Assembly: GCA_017620335.1 (NCBI GenBank)
Contig: JAFZQO010000030.1
Span: 40,745-104,744 of the forward strand
Source: Bacteroidales bacterium
GTDB lineage: Bacteria; Bacteroidota; Bacteroidia; Bacteroidales; UBA932
Length of the DNA: 64,000 nt
Direction of reading: 5' to 3'
Made by a program: the position numbers and the translations under genes
Notes under the pieces: generated by a model
The model's database searches: none
Seen by the model: only the letters and a program-made list of their open reading frames with translations
What the model was told of the DNA's origin: nothing
Shown here: positions 20,723 through 32,870 of the stretch, in pieces
Numbering within the stretch: the stretch's first letter is position 1
How the letters are laid out: each line of letters begins with the position of its first letter

Positions 20723-21270
20723 CAGATCTTCATCGAAGGCATTTCAGACTTGCCGACAGCCTCGTTGAGATAGTCACGGGTATTGAATCCGAGCAGGCCT
20801 GCGACGAGCGAGGTCGGGAACTGTCGGATCTCCTTGTTGTACTTGGTGACGGTGTCGTTGAAGGTCATGCGGCTGAGGCGGACCTGGTTCTCATAGAGAT
20901 TGACGCTATCCATGGCCTTGGCGTAGTTCTCGTTGGCCTTGAGCTCGGGATACTGCTCGGCGACGACATTGATGTTGCGGACGAGGCCGGTGAGGGCCTG
21001 CTCCTGGGCCTGAGCCTCCGCGACAGTGCTCTCTCCGGTGATGGTCTTGCGCATGGCGATGACGTCACGCAGTGTGTTGTACTCGTGCTCGTTGTATGAC
21101 TTGACGAGCTCGACGAGGGCGGTGAGGGCGTCCCAGCGGCTGGCCTGCTGGACACCGATCTGACTGAGGGCGTTCTTACAAAGCTCGTCCTTCTCGACAA
21201 GCTTGCGCTGGACACCGATGACCCAAAGCACCACGAGGGCGACGATGGCAAGGATGATAAGGATGACCAT
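20722..21270 (-). CDS. lemA: LemA family protein
   Basis: A 182-residue protein with one N-terminal membrane helix (residues 2-20) and a long four-helix bundle. Family hallmarks are seen: LVEKDELCKNALSQIGVQ, RWDALTALVELVKSYNEHE and the C-terminal NDTVTKYNKEIRQFPTSLVAGLLGF. LemA proteins are membrane-anchored with no known enzyme activity. The gene overlaps the DUF2207 start by one base, a frequent pairing. Confidence 0.95.
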   Translation of the reverse strand: MVILIILAIVALVVLWVIGVQRKLVEKDELCKNALSQIGVQQASRWDALTALVELVKSYNEHEYNTLRDVIAMRKTITGESTVAEAQAQEQALTGLVRNINVVAEQYPELKANENYAKAMDSVNLYENQVRLSRMTFNDTVTKYNKEIRQFPTSLVAGLLGFNTRDYLNEAVGKSEMPSMKI

Positions 21271-21295
21271 GATATCGTTGATTTAAGGTTGTTGC

Positions 21296-21730
21296 TTACT
21301 TGTGCTGCTGGGGAGCGGGCTGGGCGGGAGCCGCGACGGGCTTCTCCGGTGCCGCCGTTCCGCAAAGGCGGTCGAAGTCGGACTCGCTGATCATCTGGCA
21401 GGTGCCGTCGAACCTCGCGTCGAGCTCGACCTGGAGACGCTTGATGTGGAGGTCGCCCTTCACCTTGGAGGAACTCTTGAGCGAGAGGGTGTCCTTGACG
21501 AAGAAGTTGCCCTCCATGGTGCCCCAGAAATCGACGTTTGAGCAGATGATATCGCCCTTGATGAGGGCCTTCTCACCGACCACTACCCTTCCCTTGGAAT
21601 AAATCTTCCCTTCGAAGGTGCCGTCGATGCGGATGTCGTTGGAGGAGGAGATCTCGCCCTTCACCTTGGTGCCGGTGGAGATCCTGCTGACTTCGTTTAC
21701 GTTAACTGTAGGTTCCATTGTTTTAGCCAT
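21296..21730 (-). CDS. bactofilin
   Basis: A 144-residue bactofilin (DUF583), a cytoskeletal protein that polymerises without nucleotide. The central right-handed beta-helix (about 18-115) shows the regular G-rich turns: VKGEISSSNDIRIDGTFEGKI, IKGDIICSNVDFWGTMEGNF and VKGDLHIKRLQVE. The ends are disordered, with a Pro/Ala/Gln tail. It lies between secA and lemA in the leftward run, in keeping with a scaffold for envelope assembly. Confidence 0.93.
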   Translation of the reverse strand: MAKTMEPTVNVNEVSRISTGTKVKGEISSSNDIRIDGTFEGKIYSKGRVVVGEKALIKGDIICSNVDFWGTMEGNFFVKDTLSLKSSSKVKGDLHIKRLQVELDARFDGTCQMISESDFDRLCGTAAPEKPVAAPAQPAPQQHK

Positions 21731-21753
21731 ATCTTTTTTACTTGATTGTCAGG

Positions 21754-25032
<3,279 letters not shown>

Positions 25033-25069
25033 ACTTTTTCTTTGTTTCAGGTTTATCAGCCTATTCGTG

Positions 25070-25101
25070 CAAATTTACTCTTTTTCCAGCACATTAACAA
25101 A
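25070..25101 (-). promoter_or_regulatory. secA promoter
   Basis: Read leftward: TTTG (25101-25098), a 20-base spacer, TAAATTTG (25077-25070). Both boxes and the spacing match the Bacteroidetes housekeeping promoter. Predicted transcription start is about 25063, leaving a leader of roughly 30 bases. The promoter probably serves secA, bactofilin, lemA and the genes beyond. Confidence 0.8.
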
Positions 25102-25154
25102 ATCATTGCCTCAAGTTTCCAACATACTTCTCAACTGCCAATTTGGCAGGCGCA

Positions 25155-25252
25155 CCCGCAGGGTAAGGTGTTTTTGGGGTACCCTGCGGGTGTTTGCCCG
25201 CAGGGCAGGCTGAAAAACGGGATACCCTGCGGGTATCTGCCCGCAGGGTATC
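25155..25252. repeat. cluster of alternating palindromic nonamers (REP-like)
   Basis: Five exact copies of CCCGCAGGG occur in about 95 bases in alternating orientation: forward at 25155, reverse at 25182, forward at 25197, reverse at 25225, forward at 25240, with a degenerate sixth near 25265. Neighbouring copies pair into hairpins; the largest is a perfect 13-base stem (25221-25233 with 25240-25252) around a six-base loop, and 25182-25190 pairs with 25197-25205. The cluster lies between the end of the SDR gene and the secA promoter, where it could protect or end the SDR transcript. No T run follows, so it is not a simple terminator. Confidence 0.75.
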
Positions 25253-25277
25253 CGCGAAACGGTGCCCGCAAGGGGGA

Positions 25278-26051
25278 TTACACGCAGGTGTAACCGCCGT
25301 CGACAGGGAGGGCGACACCGGTGACGTAGGTCGAGGCCGGAGAAGCCAGGAAGAGGACGGCGGAATCGAGTTCGCCTTCGTTGCCGTAGCGCTCCATGGG
25401 GATCACGCTGTGCGCATAGTTCTGGAAGAACTCAGAATCAAGGGTTTCCTTGGTGAGCGGGGTGTAGAAGTAGCCCGGGCAGATGGTGTTGACGGTAATA
25501 CCGTGCCGGCCCCATTCGGCGGCGAGGGCGCGGGTGAGATTGACGACACCGCCCTTTGCGGCATGGTACGGGGACGCGGGGGCGACCTTGTTACCGACGA
25601 GGCCGTACATGGAGGCGATGTTGATCACGCGGCCGTAACCTGCGGGAATCATCGCGTACTTGGCGGCGGCGCGTGCGACGCGGAAAGTGCCGAAGAGGTC
25701 GATCTGCATCTCGCTCTCGAACTGGGCGTCGGAGATGTCCTCCGCCGGGGCGACTGCGCCGGTACCTGCGTTATTGATGACGACATCTATGCGCCCGAAA
25801 TGCGCAAGCGCCTGCTTTACAGCAGCTTCCACCTGCTCGGTAGAAGTAATGTCACATTTTATGGGGAGGGCTTCGACGCCATAGGAGGCACGAAGTTCCG
25901 CCGCTACTTCTTCGAGCTTTTCCATACGACGGGCGATAGGGACTATATTGCAGCCCTGGCTGGCGAGTGCTTTGGCCATCTGGACTCCGAGGCCGCCGGA
26001 GCAGCCTGTAACAAGGGCGACCTGGCCCTTGAAATCAAAATAATTGTTCAT
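25278..26051 (-). CDS. short-chain dehydrogenase/reductase
   Basis: A 257-residue classical SDR. The cofactor motif TGCSGGLG is at residues 15-22, NNAG at 93-96, catalytic Ser147 in NIASMYG, and Tyr162/Lys166 in YHAAK; the C-terminus ends with VDGGYTCV as in many sugar or polyol oxidoreductases. Closest by eye to gluconate 5-dehydrogenase (IdnO-like) proteins, but substrate cannot be set from sequence alone. It stands alone: divergent from the NlpC gene and followed by the palindromic repeat cluster. Confidence 0.93.
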   Translation of the reverse strand: MNNYFDFKGQVALVTGCSGGLGVQMAKALASQGCNIVPIARRMEKLEEVAAELRASYGVEALPIKCDITSTEQVEAAVKQALAHFGRIDVVINNAGTGAVAPAEDISDAQFESEMQIDLFGTFRVARAAAKYAMIPAGYGRVINIASMYGLVGNKVAPASPYHAAKGGVVNLTRALAAEWGRHGITVNTICPGYFYTPLTKETLDSEFFQNYAHSVIPMERYGNEGELDSAVLFLASPASTYVTGVALPVDGGYTCV

Positions 26052-26102
26052 TGCTGACGAGTGTTATCAAAAATTTTGTAAATTTATAGGATTTTATTGA
26101 GA

Positions 26103-27170
26103 ATGCAAGAGAAAAGGTTCAATATATGCCTTCTGGCAGTCCTGGCGGCACTTTCCGGCGCGCCTGCGGCAGCCGCGGAGCCTGCGGACGCGGCCGCCAT
26201 GCCCGCGCCGGCAGACAGCGTCACGCTATCCACCTCCCGGGTCGCGGATCTGCTCATAGAAGAAGCGTACAAATACATCGGTACGCCGTACCGGTACGGC
26301 GCCCGGGGGCCCAAAGCCTTCGACTGCTCCGGATTCACAAGTTACGTTTACCGCAAGTTCGGTTACATCCTTTCCCACTCTTCCAAGGAGCAGGCCAAGG
26401 ACGGACGGGCCGTTGAAGGCACTTACGCAGACCTTCAGAAAGGGGACATCCTGATCTTCGGGGGGCGTGCCAGCCGCAGGAGCATCGGACACGTGGGCAT
26501 TTTCATAGAAATGTCACCGGACGGACAGGACTTCACCTTCATCCATGCCGCAACCCATGGAGGAGTGACGGTCTCCCATATATCTGAGGAATACTATCCT
26601 CCGCGTTTCCTCGGCGCAAGGCGCATACTTCCGGATTTTGAAGTCGAAATTCCGGAAGAAGAACCGGAACCGGTTGATTTCGAGGCGGTTTATGGAAATG
26701 TCTTCCTCCCGATAAAGGACACCCTGTCACTGAGTGACAAAGACAGCCGCATCGTCCTGTTCGGGGACGGGAAATGGGCTTTGCTGAACGAGGACGGAAG
26801 CCTGTCGGGGCCTGGGGATGGTTCCGTAACCGGCGGGCGGATAATCCTGAACCCCGGCGGCACCTGGCAGAGCGTCCAGGGACGCAGTTCCTCCGTCTCC
26901 ATCCCGTCGCTGGCGGCGGGCGGGGCTGCGCAGGGCACTGCGCAAAGCGCAGCTCCGCGCGCAGCGGCGGCAAGCGCCGCCAGCGCGCCTGCTTCAGCGC
27001 CCGCAGTTTCCCCCGCTCCCGCCGATGCGCAATACCACACCATCAAGAGCGGCGACACCCTTGACAAGATATCCAAAATCTACGGTACTACGATAGACCG
27101 TCTGTGTGAACTGAACGGCATCACCCGCAAGACCATCCTCCATATCGGAAGACGGCTGCGCGTGAATTAG
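26103..27170 (+). CDS. NlpC/P60 cell-wall hydrolase with LysM domain
   Basis: A 355-residue secreted hydrolase that should cut peptidoglycan stem peptides. Signal peptide at about 1-25, NlpC/P60 domain at about 45-170 with catalytic Cys75 (DCSGF), His130 (GHVGIF) and His148 (FIHAATH), then a linker rich in Ala, Ser and Pro and a C-terminal LysM domain (about 311-355, YHTIKSGDTLDKISKIYG). An in-frame TTG at 26097 could start two residues earlier; the ATG is preferred. Its stop overlaps the convergent glycosyltransferase stop by four bases. Confidence 0.94.
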   Translation: MQEKRFNICLLAVLAALSGAPAAAAEPADAAAMPAPADSVTLSTSRVADLLIEEAYKYIGTPYRYGARGPKAFDCSGFTSYVYRKFGYILSHSSKEQAKDGRAVEGTYADLQKGDILIFGGRASRRSIGHVGIFIEMSPDGQDFTFIHAATHGGVTVSHISEEYYPPRFLGARRILPDFEVEIPEEEPEPVDFEAVYGNVFLPIKDTLSLSDKDSRIVLFGDGKWALLNEDGSLSGPGDGSVTGGRIILNPGGTWQSVQGRSSSVSIPSLAAGGAAQGTAQSAAPRAAAASAASAPASAPAVSPAPADAQYHTIKSGDTLDKISKIYGTTIDRLCELNGITRKTILHIGRRLRVN

Positions 27171-28336
27171 ATCCGCGCGATCATCGCTTTCTTGTATATC
27201 AAGCGGTTATAGCGGTCCAAAACCTCATCGACGACATCCTCCCATGAACGCACTATCGAACGGGATGCCTGTACACCCACGCGATGCACGCGCTCCGGGT
27301 CGTGGATTAGTTCGCGCAGTTTTTCAGCGAAAGCGTCCGCATCATTCGGGATCAGGAATCCGTTCTCCCCGTCCCTGAGGATGGTGGACGCCGTAGCCCC
27401 CTCGACCATGACAGCAGGTGTGTTCAGAGCCGCCGCCTCACGCACGACAAGCGGGGCGTTGTCATATAGCGACGGGAACAGGAAAAGGTCCGCGGCGGCA
27501 TAGTACTTGACAATCTTTTCACGCTCAGTCACCGTGCCCACGAAGGTCACCTGACTGTCAAGTCCCTTCTCGGACACAAGGTCCTTCATGGCGTCCGCAG
27601 CATAACCGTTGCCTACGAAAAACATCCTGAACCGAGTATCCTTTATCCTTTCCAACGCCTCTATGACAAGGCGGGTGTTTTTCTCCCAAATGTGCTGTCC
27701 CACGAAGAGAAACACAAACTCGTCCGGCTTGATACCCAGTTCCTTACGCGCATCTGCAAAGAAAGCATCGGGATAATCCGCGACCAGGTCGCTGCCGTTG
27801 TCCACCACTTCGACCGGACCTTTGTAACCATATTCTCGCATCACGTCTATGACGGACTCCTGCGGCACCCACACCTCGTCGGCCTGGGAATAGAAATCCA
27901 CTATCTTCTTGACTATCTGGTTCACGACGGCCTCCGAAGGGATGACGCGCGAGAAATCGTCGCGGTACTTCGAGTGGAAAGTGGCCACCAGCGGGATGTT
28001 GCGCAGCTTCGCCACACGGGCCGCAGCATTGCCGGCGGCAAAGGGCGAATGCGCGTGCACTATCTTGAAATTGCGCTTCACTATCTTCGAGAGGAATGCC
28101 GGGTCCATTTCCGCGACTCCAGTCACATACGGGCGGCGGAACGGCACCGGGACGGAGAAATACGGCAGCACCTCGTACTCGTAGGCTTCATAATCCGCGC
28201 CGGGGACGTTCGGGGTTATGACCGAGACTCCCCCGACCTTCTTCTGCATCCAGTAAGCATAATTCTGCACACAAACCGAAACCCCGTCCATTACGGGCGG
28301 GAATGCTTCGTTGAACAATCCTATATTCGAATCCAT
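27167..28336 (-). CDS. GT4-family glycosyltransferase
   Basis: A 389-residue GT-B glycosyltransferase, family GT4, from the ATG at 28336. The acceptor half opens with GLFNEAFPPVMDGVSVCVQNY, typical of lipid glycosyltransferases (diacylglycerol glucosyl- or mannosyltransferases), and contains HAHSPF and TFHSKY. The donor half has FVGQHIWEKN and the E-x7-E-like EAAALNTPAVMVEG. Frames extending upstream to 28612 run into the obgE promoter region and are rejected. A 10-base dyad sits five bases before the start. Likely substrate is a membrane lipid and a UDP- or GDP-sugar; not provable here. Confidence 0.9.
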   Translation of the reverse strand: MDSNIGLFNEAFPPVMDGVSVCVQNYAYWMQKKVGGVSVITPNVPGADYEAYEYEVLPYFSVPVPFRRPYVTGVAEMDPAFLSKIVKRNFKIVHAHSPFAAGNAAARVAKLRNIPLVATFHSKYRDDFSRVIPSEAVVNQIVKKIVDFYSQADEVWVPQESVIDVMREYGYKGPVEVVDNGSDLVADYPDAFFADARKELGIKPDEFVFLFVGQHIWEKNTRLVIEALERIKDTRFRMFFVGNGYAADAMKDLVSEKGLDSQVTFVGTVTEREKIVKYYAAADLFLFPSLYDNAPLVVREAAALNTPAVMVEGATASTILRDGENGFLIPNDADAFAEKLRELIHDPERVHRVGVQASRSIVRSWEDVVDEVLDRYNRLIYKKAMIARI

Positions 28337-28340
28337 GACA

Positions 28341-28366
28341 GTTGCATTTTTATGACAAAATGCAAC
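28341..28366 (-). promoter_or_regulatory. inverted repeat abutting the glycosyltransferase start
   Basis: GTTGCATTTT (28341-28350) and its exact complement (28357-28366) flank a six-base centre, ending four bases from the ATG at 28336. In mRNA it would form a hairpin directly against the start codon; in DNA it is a plausible operator half-site pair. No other copy was noticed in the window. Confidence 0.5.
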
Positions 28367-28434
28367 AAAAAGCCTTCCAAACCCTCCCTGACTGCCAAAG
28401 CACCGACATTTTGTCCTGCCCTTCCCGCCCTTCA

Positions 28435-28464
28435 TTGAAGAATCGGGAAAAAGCGGTATCTTTG
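28435..28464 (+). promoter_or_regulatory. obgE promoter giving a nearly leaderless transcript
   Basis: TTG at 28435-28437, a 19-base spacer and TATCTTTG at 28457-28464 match the Bacteroidetes consensus. The ATG of obgE is at 28472, seven bases after the -7 box, so transcription should begin zero to three bases before the start codon. Confidence 0.8.
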
Positions 28465-28471
28465 CAGCGTT

Positions 28472-29464
28472 ATGGCAGACAGCAACTTCATAGACTACGT
28501 CAAGATATTCTGCGCGTCCGGGCACGGGGGCGCGGGGTCGACGCACCTTTACCGCGCCAAGTACGTCCCCAAGGGCGGGCCGGACGGCGGTGACGGCGGC
28601 CGGGGCGGCCACGTCATCCTCCGCGCCAACCCGCAGTTCTGGACCCTAATCCACCTCAAGTACCGCAAGCACGTCAAGGCCGAGGACGGAGGAAAGGGCG
28701 AAGGCGGGAACCGCCACGGCAAGAACGGCGGGGACGTCATCCTGGACGTCCCGCTCGGCACCGTGGCCAAGGACGCCGAGACCGGAGAGGTGATCTTCGA
28801 ACTGGTCGAGGCCGGAGAGGAGAAGATCCTATGCCGCGGCGGCCGGGGCGGTCTGGGCAACACCAATTTCAAGACGGCCACCCTCCAGACGCCGCGCTTC
28901 GCGCAGCCCGGGGAGGACGGCGTCGAGGGCTGGTTCATCCTGGAACTCAAGCTGTTGGCTGATGTAGGCCTCGTTGGTTTCCCCAACGCGGGCAAATCCA
29001 CCCTCCTCGCCACCATAACTTCCGCCAAACCGAAGATCGCGAACTACGCGTTCACCACTCTTGAGCCGAACCTGGGCATTGTCAAGTATTACGACGACCG
29101 CTCCTTCGTGATGGCCGACATCCCCGGCATCATCGAGGGCGCCCACGAGGGCCGCGGCATCGGCATCCGCTTCCTGCGTCACATCGAGCGTAACTCGGTG
29201 CTGCTCTTCATGGTCTCCGCCGAGGAGGAAGACATCGCCGCCGGCTACTGCACCCTGCTGAACGAGCTCGAGGAGTACAATCCCGAGCTGCTGGTCAAGG
29301 ACAGGGTGCTCGCCGTGACCAAATGTGACCTTATCGACAAGGCAGCGGAAAAAAAGATCGAACCTACCCTACCGGCCGACATCCCCCATGTCTTCATCTC
29401 CTCGATGAGCCAGGAGGGTCTCAAGGAACTCAAGGAAGCCCTCTGGAAAGCCCTGCATAAATGA
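28472..29464 (+). CDS. obgE: Obg GTPase
   Basis: A 330-residue ribosome-associated GTPase (Obg/CgtA) needed for 50S assembly and stress responses. The Gly-rich OBG domain (residues 1-158) includes KGGPDGGDGGRGGHV; the G domain has the P-loop GFPNAGKST (169-177), switch II DIPGIIEGAHEGRGIG and NKxD-type TKCD. There is no C-terminal OCT domain, which is usual. The last four bases overlap the PAP2 start. Confidence 0.97.
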   Translation: MADSNFIDYVKIFCASGHGGAGSTHLYRAKYVPKGGPDGGDGGRGGHVILRANPQFWTLIHLKYRKHVKAEDGGKGEGGNRHGKNGGDVILDVPLGTVAKDAETGEVIFELVEAGEEKILCRGGRGGLGNTNFKTATLQTPRFAQPGEDGVEGWFILELKLLADVGLVGFPNAGKSTLLATITSAKPKIANYAFTTLEPNLGIVKYYDDRSFVMADIPGIIEGAHEGRGIGIRFLRHIERNSVLLFMVSAEEEDIAAGYCTLLNELEEYNPELLVKDRVLAVTKCDLIDKAAEKKIEPTLPADIPHVFISSMSQEGLKELKEALWKALHK

Positions 29465-30042
29465 ATTTCGACACCCTCCAGGCCCTGGACGAGCGTATAA
29501 CGCTGGCGATCAACAGCCTCCACTTCGAGGCCGGGGACCACTTCTGGCAGTTTTTCTCGTCGGTGGAAGTCTGGTTCCCGATGTACGCCGCCGTACTTTT
29601 CATGACGGTCCGCAGGCTCGGATGGAAGAAGGGGCTCGTGGCTGTCATTGCCATGGTGCTCACGGTCATAGCGTGCGACCAGTTCGCCGGACTCGTCAAG
29701 GACACGGTCTGCCGGCTGAGGCCATGCTATAACACCGACATGGTTACGGCAGGCCTCCACATGCTCGAGGGAAAGGGCGGATACTACGGGTTCTTCTCGG
29801 GCCACGCCGCCAACGCCTTCGGCTTCGCGGCGGCATCCTCCATCTGCTTCGATGCTGACAAAAACCACCGGTACGGTGTGTACCAGTGGTTCATCTTCAT
29901 CTGGGCCGCGTTGGTCAGCCTCAGCCGCATCTTCGCGGGCAAGCACTATTTCGGAGACGTGGTTGTCGGCGCCATAGTCGGCTTCATCATCGGCTGCGCC
30001 ATAGCCATGAGCTTCCGCAGGGTGGTCACAAGGAAGGGATAG
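29461..30042 (+). CDS. PAP2-family membrane phosphatase
   Basis: A 193-residue membrane protein with about five helices and the three phosphatase motifs: KDTVCRLRP, FSGHAANAF and SRIFAGKHYFGDV. Members dephosphorylate undecaprenyl pyrophosphate, phosphatidylglycerophosphate or lipid A. Coupled to obgE by a four-base overlap; the 3' end overlaps the convergent murF end by 17 bases. The location next to murF and lptG makes undecaprenyl pyrophosphate recycling an attractive but unproven role. Confidence 0.92.
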   Translation: MNFDTLQALDERITLAINSLHFEAGDHFWQFFSSVEVWFPMYAAVLFMTVRRLGWKKGLVAVIAMVLTVIACDQFAGLVKDTVCRLRPCYNTDMVTAGLHMLEGKGGYYGFFSGHAANAFGFAAASSICFDADKNHRYGVYQWFIFIWAALVSLSRIFAGKHYFGDVVVGAIVGFIIGCAIAMSFRRVVTRKG

Positions 30043-31348
30043 TCTTCTCCATCCTGATCCCCCTGGAGCCCTTCACCAACACGCACGCCCCTTCGATGGG
30101 ATGCTCCGCAAGCCATGCCGCCAGTTCGTCGGAAGTGGCGAAATGTCCCTTGACGTTTGCAGGAGTGCCTGCGGAATCCAGCGCCTTGGCGAACTCCTCC
30201 CCTACCAGGAAGGCCTCGAAGTCAGAAGCGGCGATCTTTTCAACCACTTTCACGTGCTCCGCGACCGAATTGTCGCCGAGCTCGCGCATGTCGCCCAGCA
30301 GGGCGACCTTGCGCGGCGCCTCCATCAGCGCGAAACTGTCGAGGGCAACTCCCATGCTTGAAGGATTGGCGTTATAGGCGTCAAGGATAAGGGTGTTGCG
30401 CTCCGTCTTCTGCATCTGGGAACGGTTGTTGGACGGGGTATAAGCCTCCACCGCCGCGACGGCATCGGAGAAGGGAACCTCGAAATGGCAGCCTATGCAC
30501 AGTGCCGCAAGGACGTTCATGGCGTTGTACGCCCCTACTAGGTGCGTATTGATTTCACTGTCCCCCAGCCTGAGCCGGAGGAAGGGATGCTCCGGAGTGG
30601 GCGGGACGACCGACGCGTCATTATAGTCCAGACCGTAGGGGACGATGGAAAGGCCGCTGCGCTCCCTGGCCATGGCGCTGAGGTCCGGGTCGCCGACATT
30701 GACGAACACCTCCCCGCCGTTGGCGGCGATGAAATCGTATAGCTGGCCCTTGGCCCTCTTCACTCCCTCGAAGCTTCCGAATCCGAGCAGGTGGGCCTTG
30801 CCCACGTTGGTGATGAGGCCGCAGTCGGGCTCGCACACCTCCACGAGATGCTTGATGTCGTCGGGATGGTTGGCGCCCATCTCGATGACGGCCAGTTCCG
30901 TCTCCCCGGTAATCTTGAGCAGTGACAGGGGGACACCTATGTCGTTGTTGAGATTGCCTTCGGTGGCGGTCACACGGTACTTGGCCGACAGGACGGCGCG
31001 GATGAGCTCCTTGGTGGTGGTCTTGCCGTTGGTTCCAGTCAAACCAAGGACTGTGAGATGCTTGTCTCCCAGGCAGTTGCGGCGATGATGGCGGGCCAGG
31101 GCGCGCAGTGCGTCGAAGCCGTCGGAGACGGCTATGACGCGCGGGTCGCCCGACGAGGCCGCGGCGCTGCCGTCGTCCACGACGGCGCAGGCCGCGCCCG
31201 CTTCCAGCGCCTTCAGCGCATACTCGTTGCCGTCGAAATTCTCACCCTTGAGGGCGATGAACATCTCGCCCCCTGAGATGGCGCGGCTGTCAGTGGTCAC
31301 GCGGCATCCGCACTCCCTGTATTTCAGATAGAGTTCCTCAGTATTCAT
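30026..31348 (-). CDS. murF: UDP-N-acetylmuramoyl-tripeptide--D-alanyl-D-alanine ligase
   Basis: A 440-residue Mur ligase adding D-Ala-D-Ala to the peptidoglycan precursor in the cytoplasm. The ATP loop GTNGKTT is at 105-111, the N-terminal UDP-binding part has [23 protein letters not shown], and [10 protein letters not shown] (the MurF hallmark) is in the C-terminal half. Its start overlaps the dut stop by four bases; it is the last gene of tgt-lptG-dut-murF and runs into the convergent PAP2 gene end. Confidence 0.97.
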   Translation of the reverse strand: MNTEELYLKYRECGCRVTTDSRAISGGEMFIALKGENFDGNEYALKALEAGAACAVVDDGSAAASSGDPRVIAVSDGFDALRALARHHRRNCLGDKHLTVLGLTGTNGKTTTKELIRAVLSAKYRVTATEGNLNNDIGVPLSLLKITGETELAVIEMGANHPDDIKHLVEVCEPDCGLITNVGKAHLLGFGSFEGVKRAKGQLYDFIAANGGEVFVNVGDPDLSAMARERSGLSIVPYGLDYNDASVVPPTPEHPFLRLRLGDSEINTHLVGAYNAMNVLAALCIGCHFEVPFSDAVAAVEAYTPSNNRSQMQKTERNTLILDAYNANPSSMGVALDSFALMEAPRKVALLGDMRELGDNSVAEHVKVVEKIAASDFEAFLVGEEFAKALDSAGTPANVKGHFATSDELAAWLAEHPIEGACVLVKGSRGIRMEKTIPSL

Positions 31349-31779
31349 TTCACACCAGTGCTTCCGAAGCCTCCGGCTCCGCGTTCAGACTCTTCAAGGA
31401 CCTCGACCTCCTCCCACTCCACGTGCTCGTGCCGCGCTATCACCATCTGGGCTATGCGCTCACCAGGCTCGACGGCAAAAGGCTCGGACGAGAGGTTCAC
31501 GAGGATGACCCTCACCTCGCCGCGGTAGTCCGCGTCGATGGTGCCCGGCGAATTGAGGACGGTGACGCCTTTCTTTGCGGCAAGGCCGCTGCGCGGGCGC
31601 ACCTGCGCCTCGTATCCGGCAGGAATCTCGATATAGAGCCCTGTCGGCACCATTGCCCGACCGAGCGGCTCGAGGACGATGCTCTCCGTGATGTCCGCCC
31701 GAAGGTCCACGCCTGCGGACTGAGGGGTCGCGTACTGCGGCAGCGGCCACCGGGAGCGATTGACGATCTTTACTTTCAT
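31345..31779 (-). CDS. dut: deoxyuridine 5'-triphosphate nucleotidohydrolase
   Basis: A 144-residue trimeric dUTPase that removes dUTP and supplies dUMP. All five motifs are visible: [15 protein letters not shown], the Asp/Tyr-containing [19 protein letters not shown] and the flexible C-terminal [10 protein letters not shown]. The start at 31779 (MKVKIVNRS) lies one base after the lptG stop; an alternative ATG at 31794 would overlap lptG. Coupled to murF downstream. Confidence 0.96.
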   Translation of the reverse strand: MKVKIVNRSRWPLPQYATPQSAGVDLRADITESIVLEPLGRAMVPTGLYIEIPAGYEAQVRPRSGLAAKKGVTVLNSPGTIDADYRGEVRVILVNLSSEPFAVEPGERIAQMVIARHEHVEWEEVEVLEESERGAGGFGSTGVK

Positions 31780-31780
31780 A

Positions 31781-32869
31781 TTACTTGGGTGCAACCCTGT
31801 AGAGGAAGGCTGCGATGATGGCGAAAAGTAAATTGGGTATCCAGATGGCTATCCCCGGCGGCATGATGTCCGTATAGACGAACATCTGCGCGAAACGCTG
31901 GAACAGGATGTACGAGAACGCGAGGGCTATACCCAGCGCGAGATTCCAGCCGAGTCCGCCGCGCCTCTTGCGCGAGGACAGTGCCACTCCGATGATGGTG
32001 AGGATGATGCACGAGAACGGCATAGCCCACCTGTTGTGCTTCTCGATCTGGGCGTACATGATGTTGGAATCCCCTCGCATCTGCTGGGTCTTTATCAGGG
32101 TCTGGAGCTCGTCGTACGGCAGCGTCTGCACGGTCTGGGCGTTGCGGTAGAAGTCGTCCACGGTCAATGCTATGACCGTGTCCATCTGCGCGCCGGAGCG
32201 TACATGGTCGGACAAGCCCGAAGTATAGTCGCGTATGAAATACTTCTTGAGTTTCCAGGATCCGGAAAGGCTGTCCCACACCGCGGTCTCGGCGGACAGC
32301 TTGCTCACTATCTGGTTGTTCTCTATGCTCTCGAGGGTGAAGCGGTATGCGGTGTTGTTCCAGGAGCTGAAACTCTCGACATATACGAACTCGCCGGGCG
32401 CGATCTGGTAATGCACGTCGCGCACCGCAGTGCGCTTGTCCTTGACATATTCCCGTTCGAAAAGCAGGCGTTCCTGGTTTGACCGCGGTATCACGTACAG
32501 GTTGAGCCCCAGGGAGACCAGGGCTATCAAGACCGAGGCGACTATGTACGGCACCATCATGCGGTGGAAGCTTACGCCTCCGGAAAGGATGGCGATGATC
32601 TCGGAGTTGGCCGCCATGCGCGAAGTGAAGAAGATGACCGCGATGAACACGAACATCGCGCTGTACATGTTTATGAAGAACGGGATGAAGTTCAGGTAGT
32701 AGTCGACTATGATGGCCCTGAGGGGGGCATGGTTGTTCACGAACTTGTCGATCTTCTCGCTGATGTCGAACACGATGACGATGCCGATGATCAGCACCAG
32801 CGCGATTATGAAGGTCAGCATGAACTTCTTGAATATGTACCAGTCGAGTTTCTTTACTTCAAGTGTCAT
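31781..32869 (-). CDS. lptG: LptF/LptG-family lipopolysaccharide export permease
   Basis: A 362-residue permease of the YjgP/YjgQ family. Two N-terminal helices ([19 protein letters not shown] and the following pair), a periplasmic jellyroll segment (about 125-270) and three C-terminal helices are as expected. With LptBC it pulls lipopolysaccharide from the inner membrane. The motif [14 protein letters not shown] in the coupling-helix area is typical. It lies one base after tgt and one base before dut. LptF versus LptG cannot be told apart with certainty by eye. Confidence 0.93.
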   Translation of the reverse strand: MTLEVKKLDWYIFKKFMLTFIIALVLIIGIVIVFDISEKIDKFVNNHAPLRAIIVDYYLNFIPFFINMYSAMFVFIAVIFFTSRMAANSEIIAILSGGVSFHRMMVPYIVASVLIALVSLGLNLYVIPRSNQERLLFEREYVKDKRTAVRDVHYQIAPGEFVYVESFSSWNNTAYRFTLESIENNQIVSKLSAETAVWDSLSGSWKLKKYFIRDYTSGLSDHVRSGAQMDTVIALTVDDFYRNAQTVQTLPYDELQTLIKTQQMRGDSNIMYAQIEKHNRWAMPFSCIILTIIGVALSSRKRRGGLGWNLALGIALAFSYILFQRFAQMFVYTDIMPPGIAIWIPNLLFAIIAAFLYRVAPK

Positions 32870-32870
32870 C

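Noticed and set aside
25155-25252. Possible CRISPR-like repeat array
   Set aside because: The repeats are nine bases, in alternating orientation, with irregular gaps of 6-19 bases and no cas genes.
28337-28612. N-terminal extension of the glycosyltransferase to 28612
   Set aside because: It would run through the obgE start and promoter, and GT4 proteins begin at the segment encoded from 28336.
30026-30042. Frameshift or misassembly where PAP2 and murF coding ends overlap by 17 bases
   Set aside because: Both proteins have full-length, normal C-termini; overlapping convergent ends recur at 27167, 35378, 48003 and 50275, so it reflects genome compaction.
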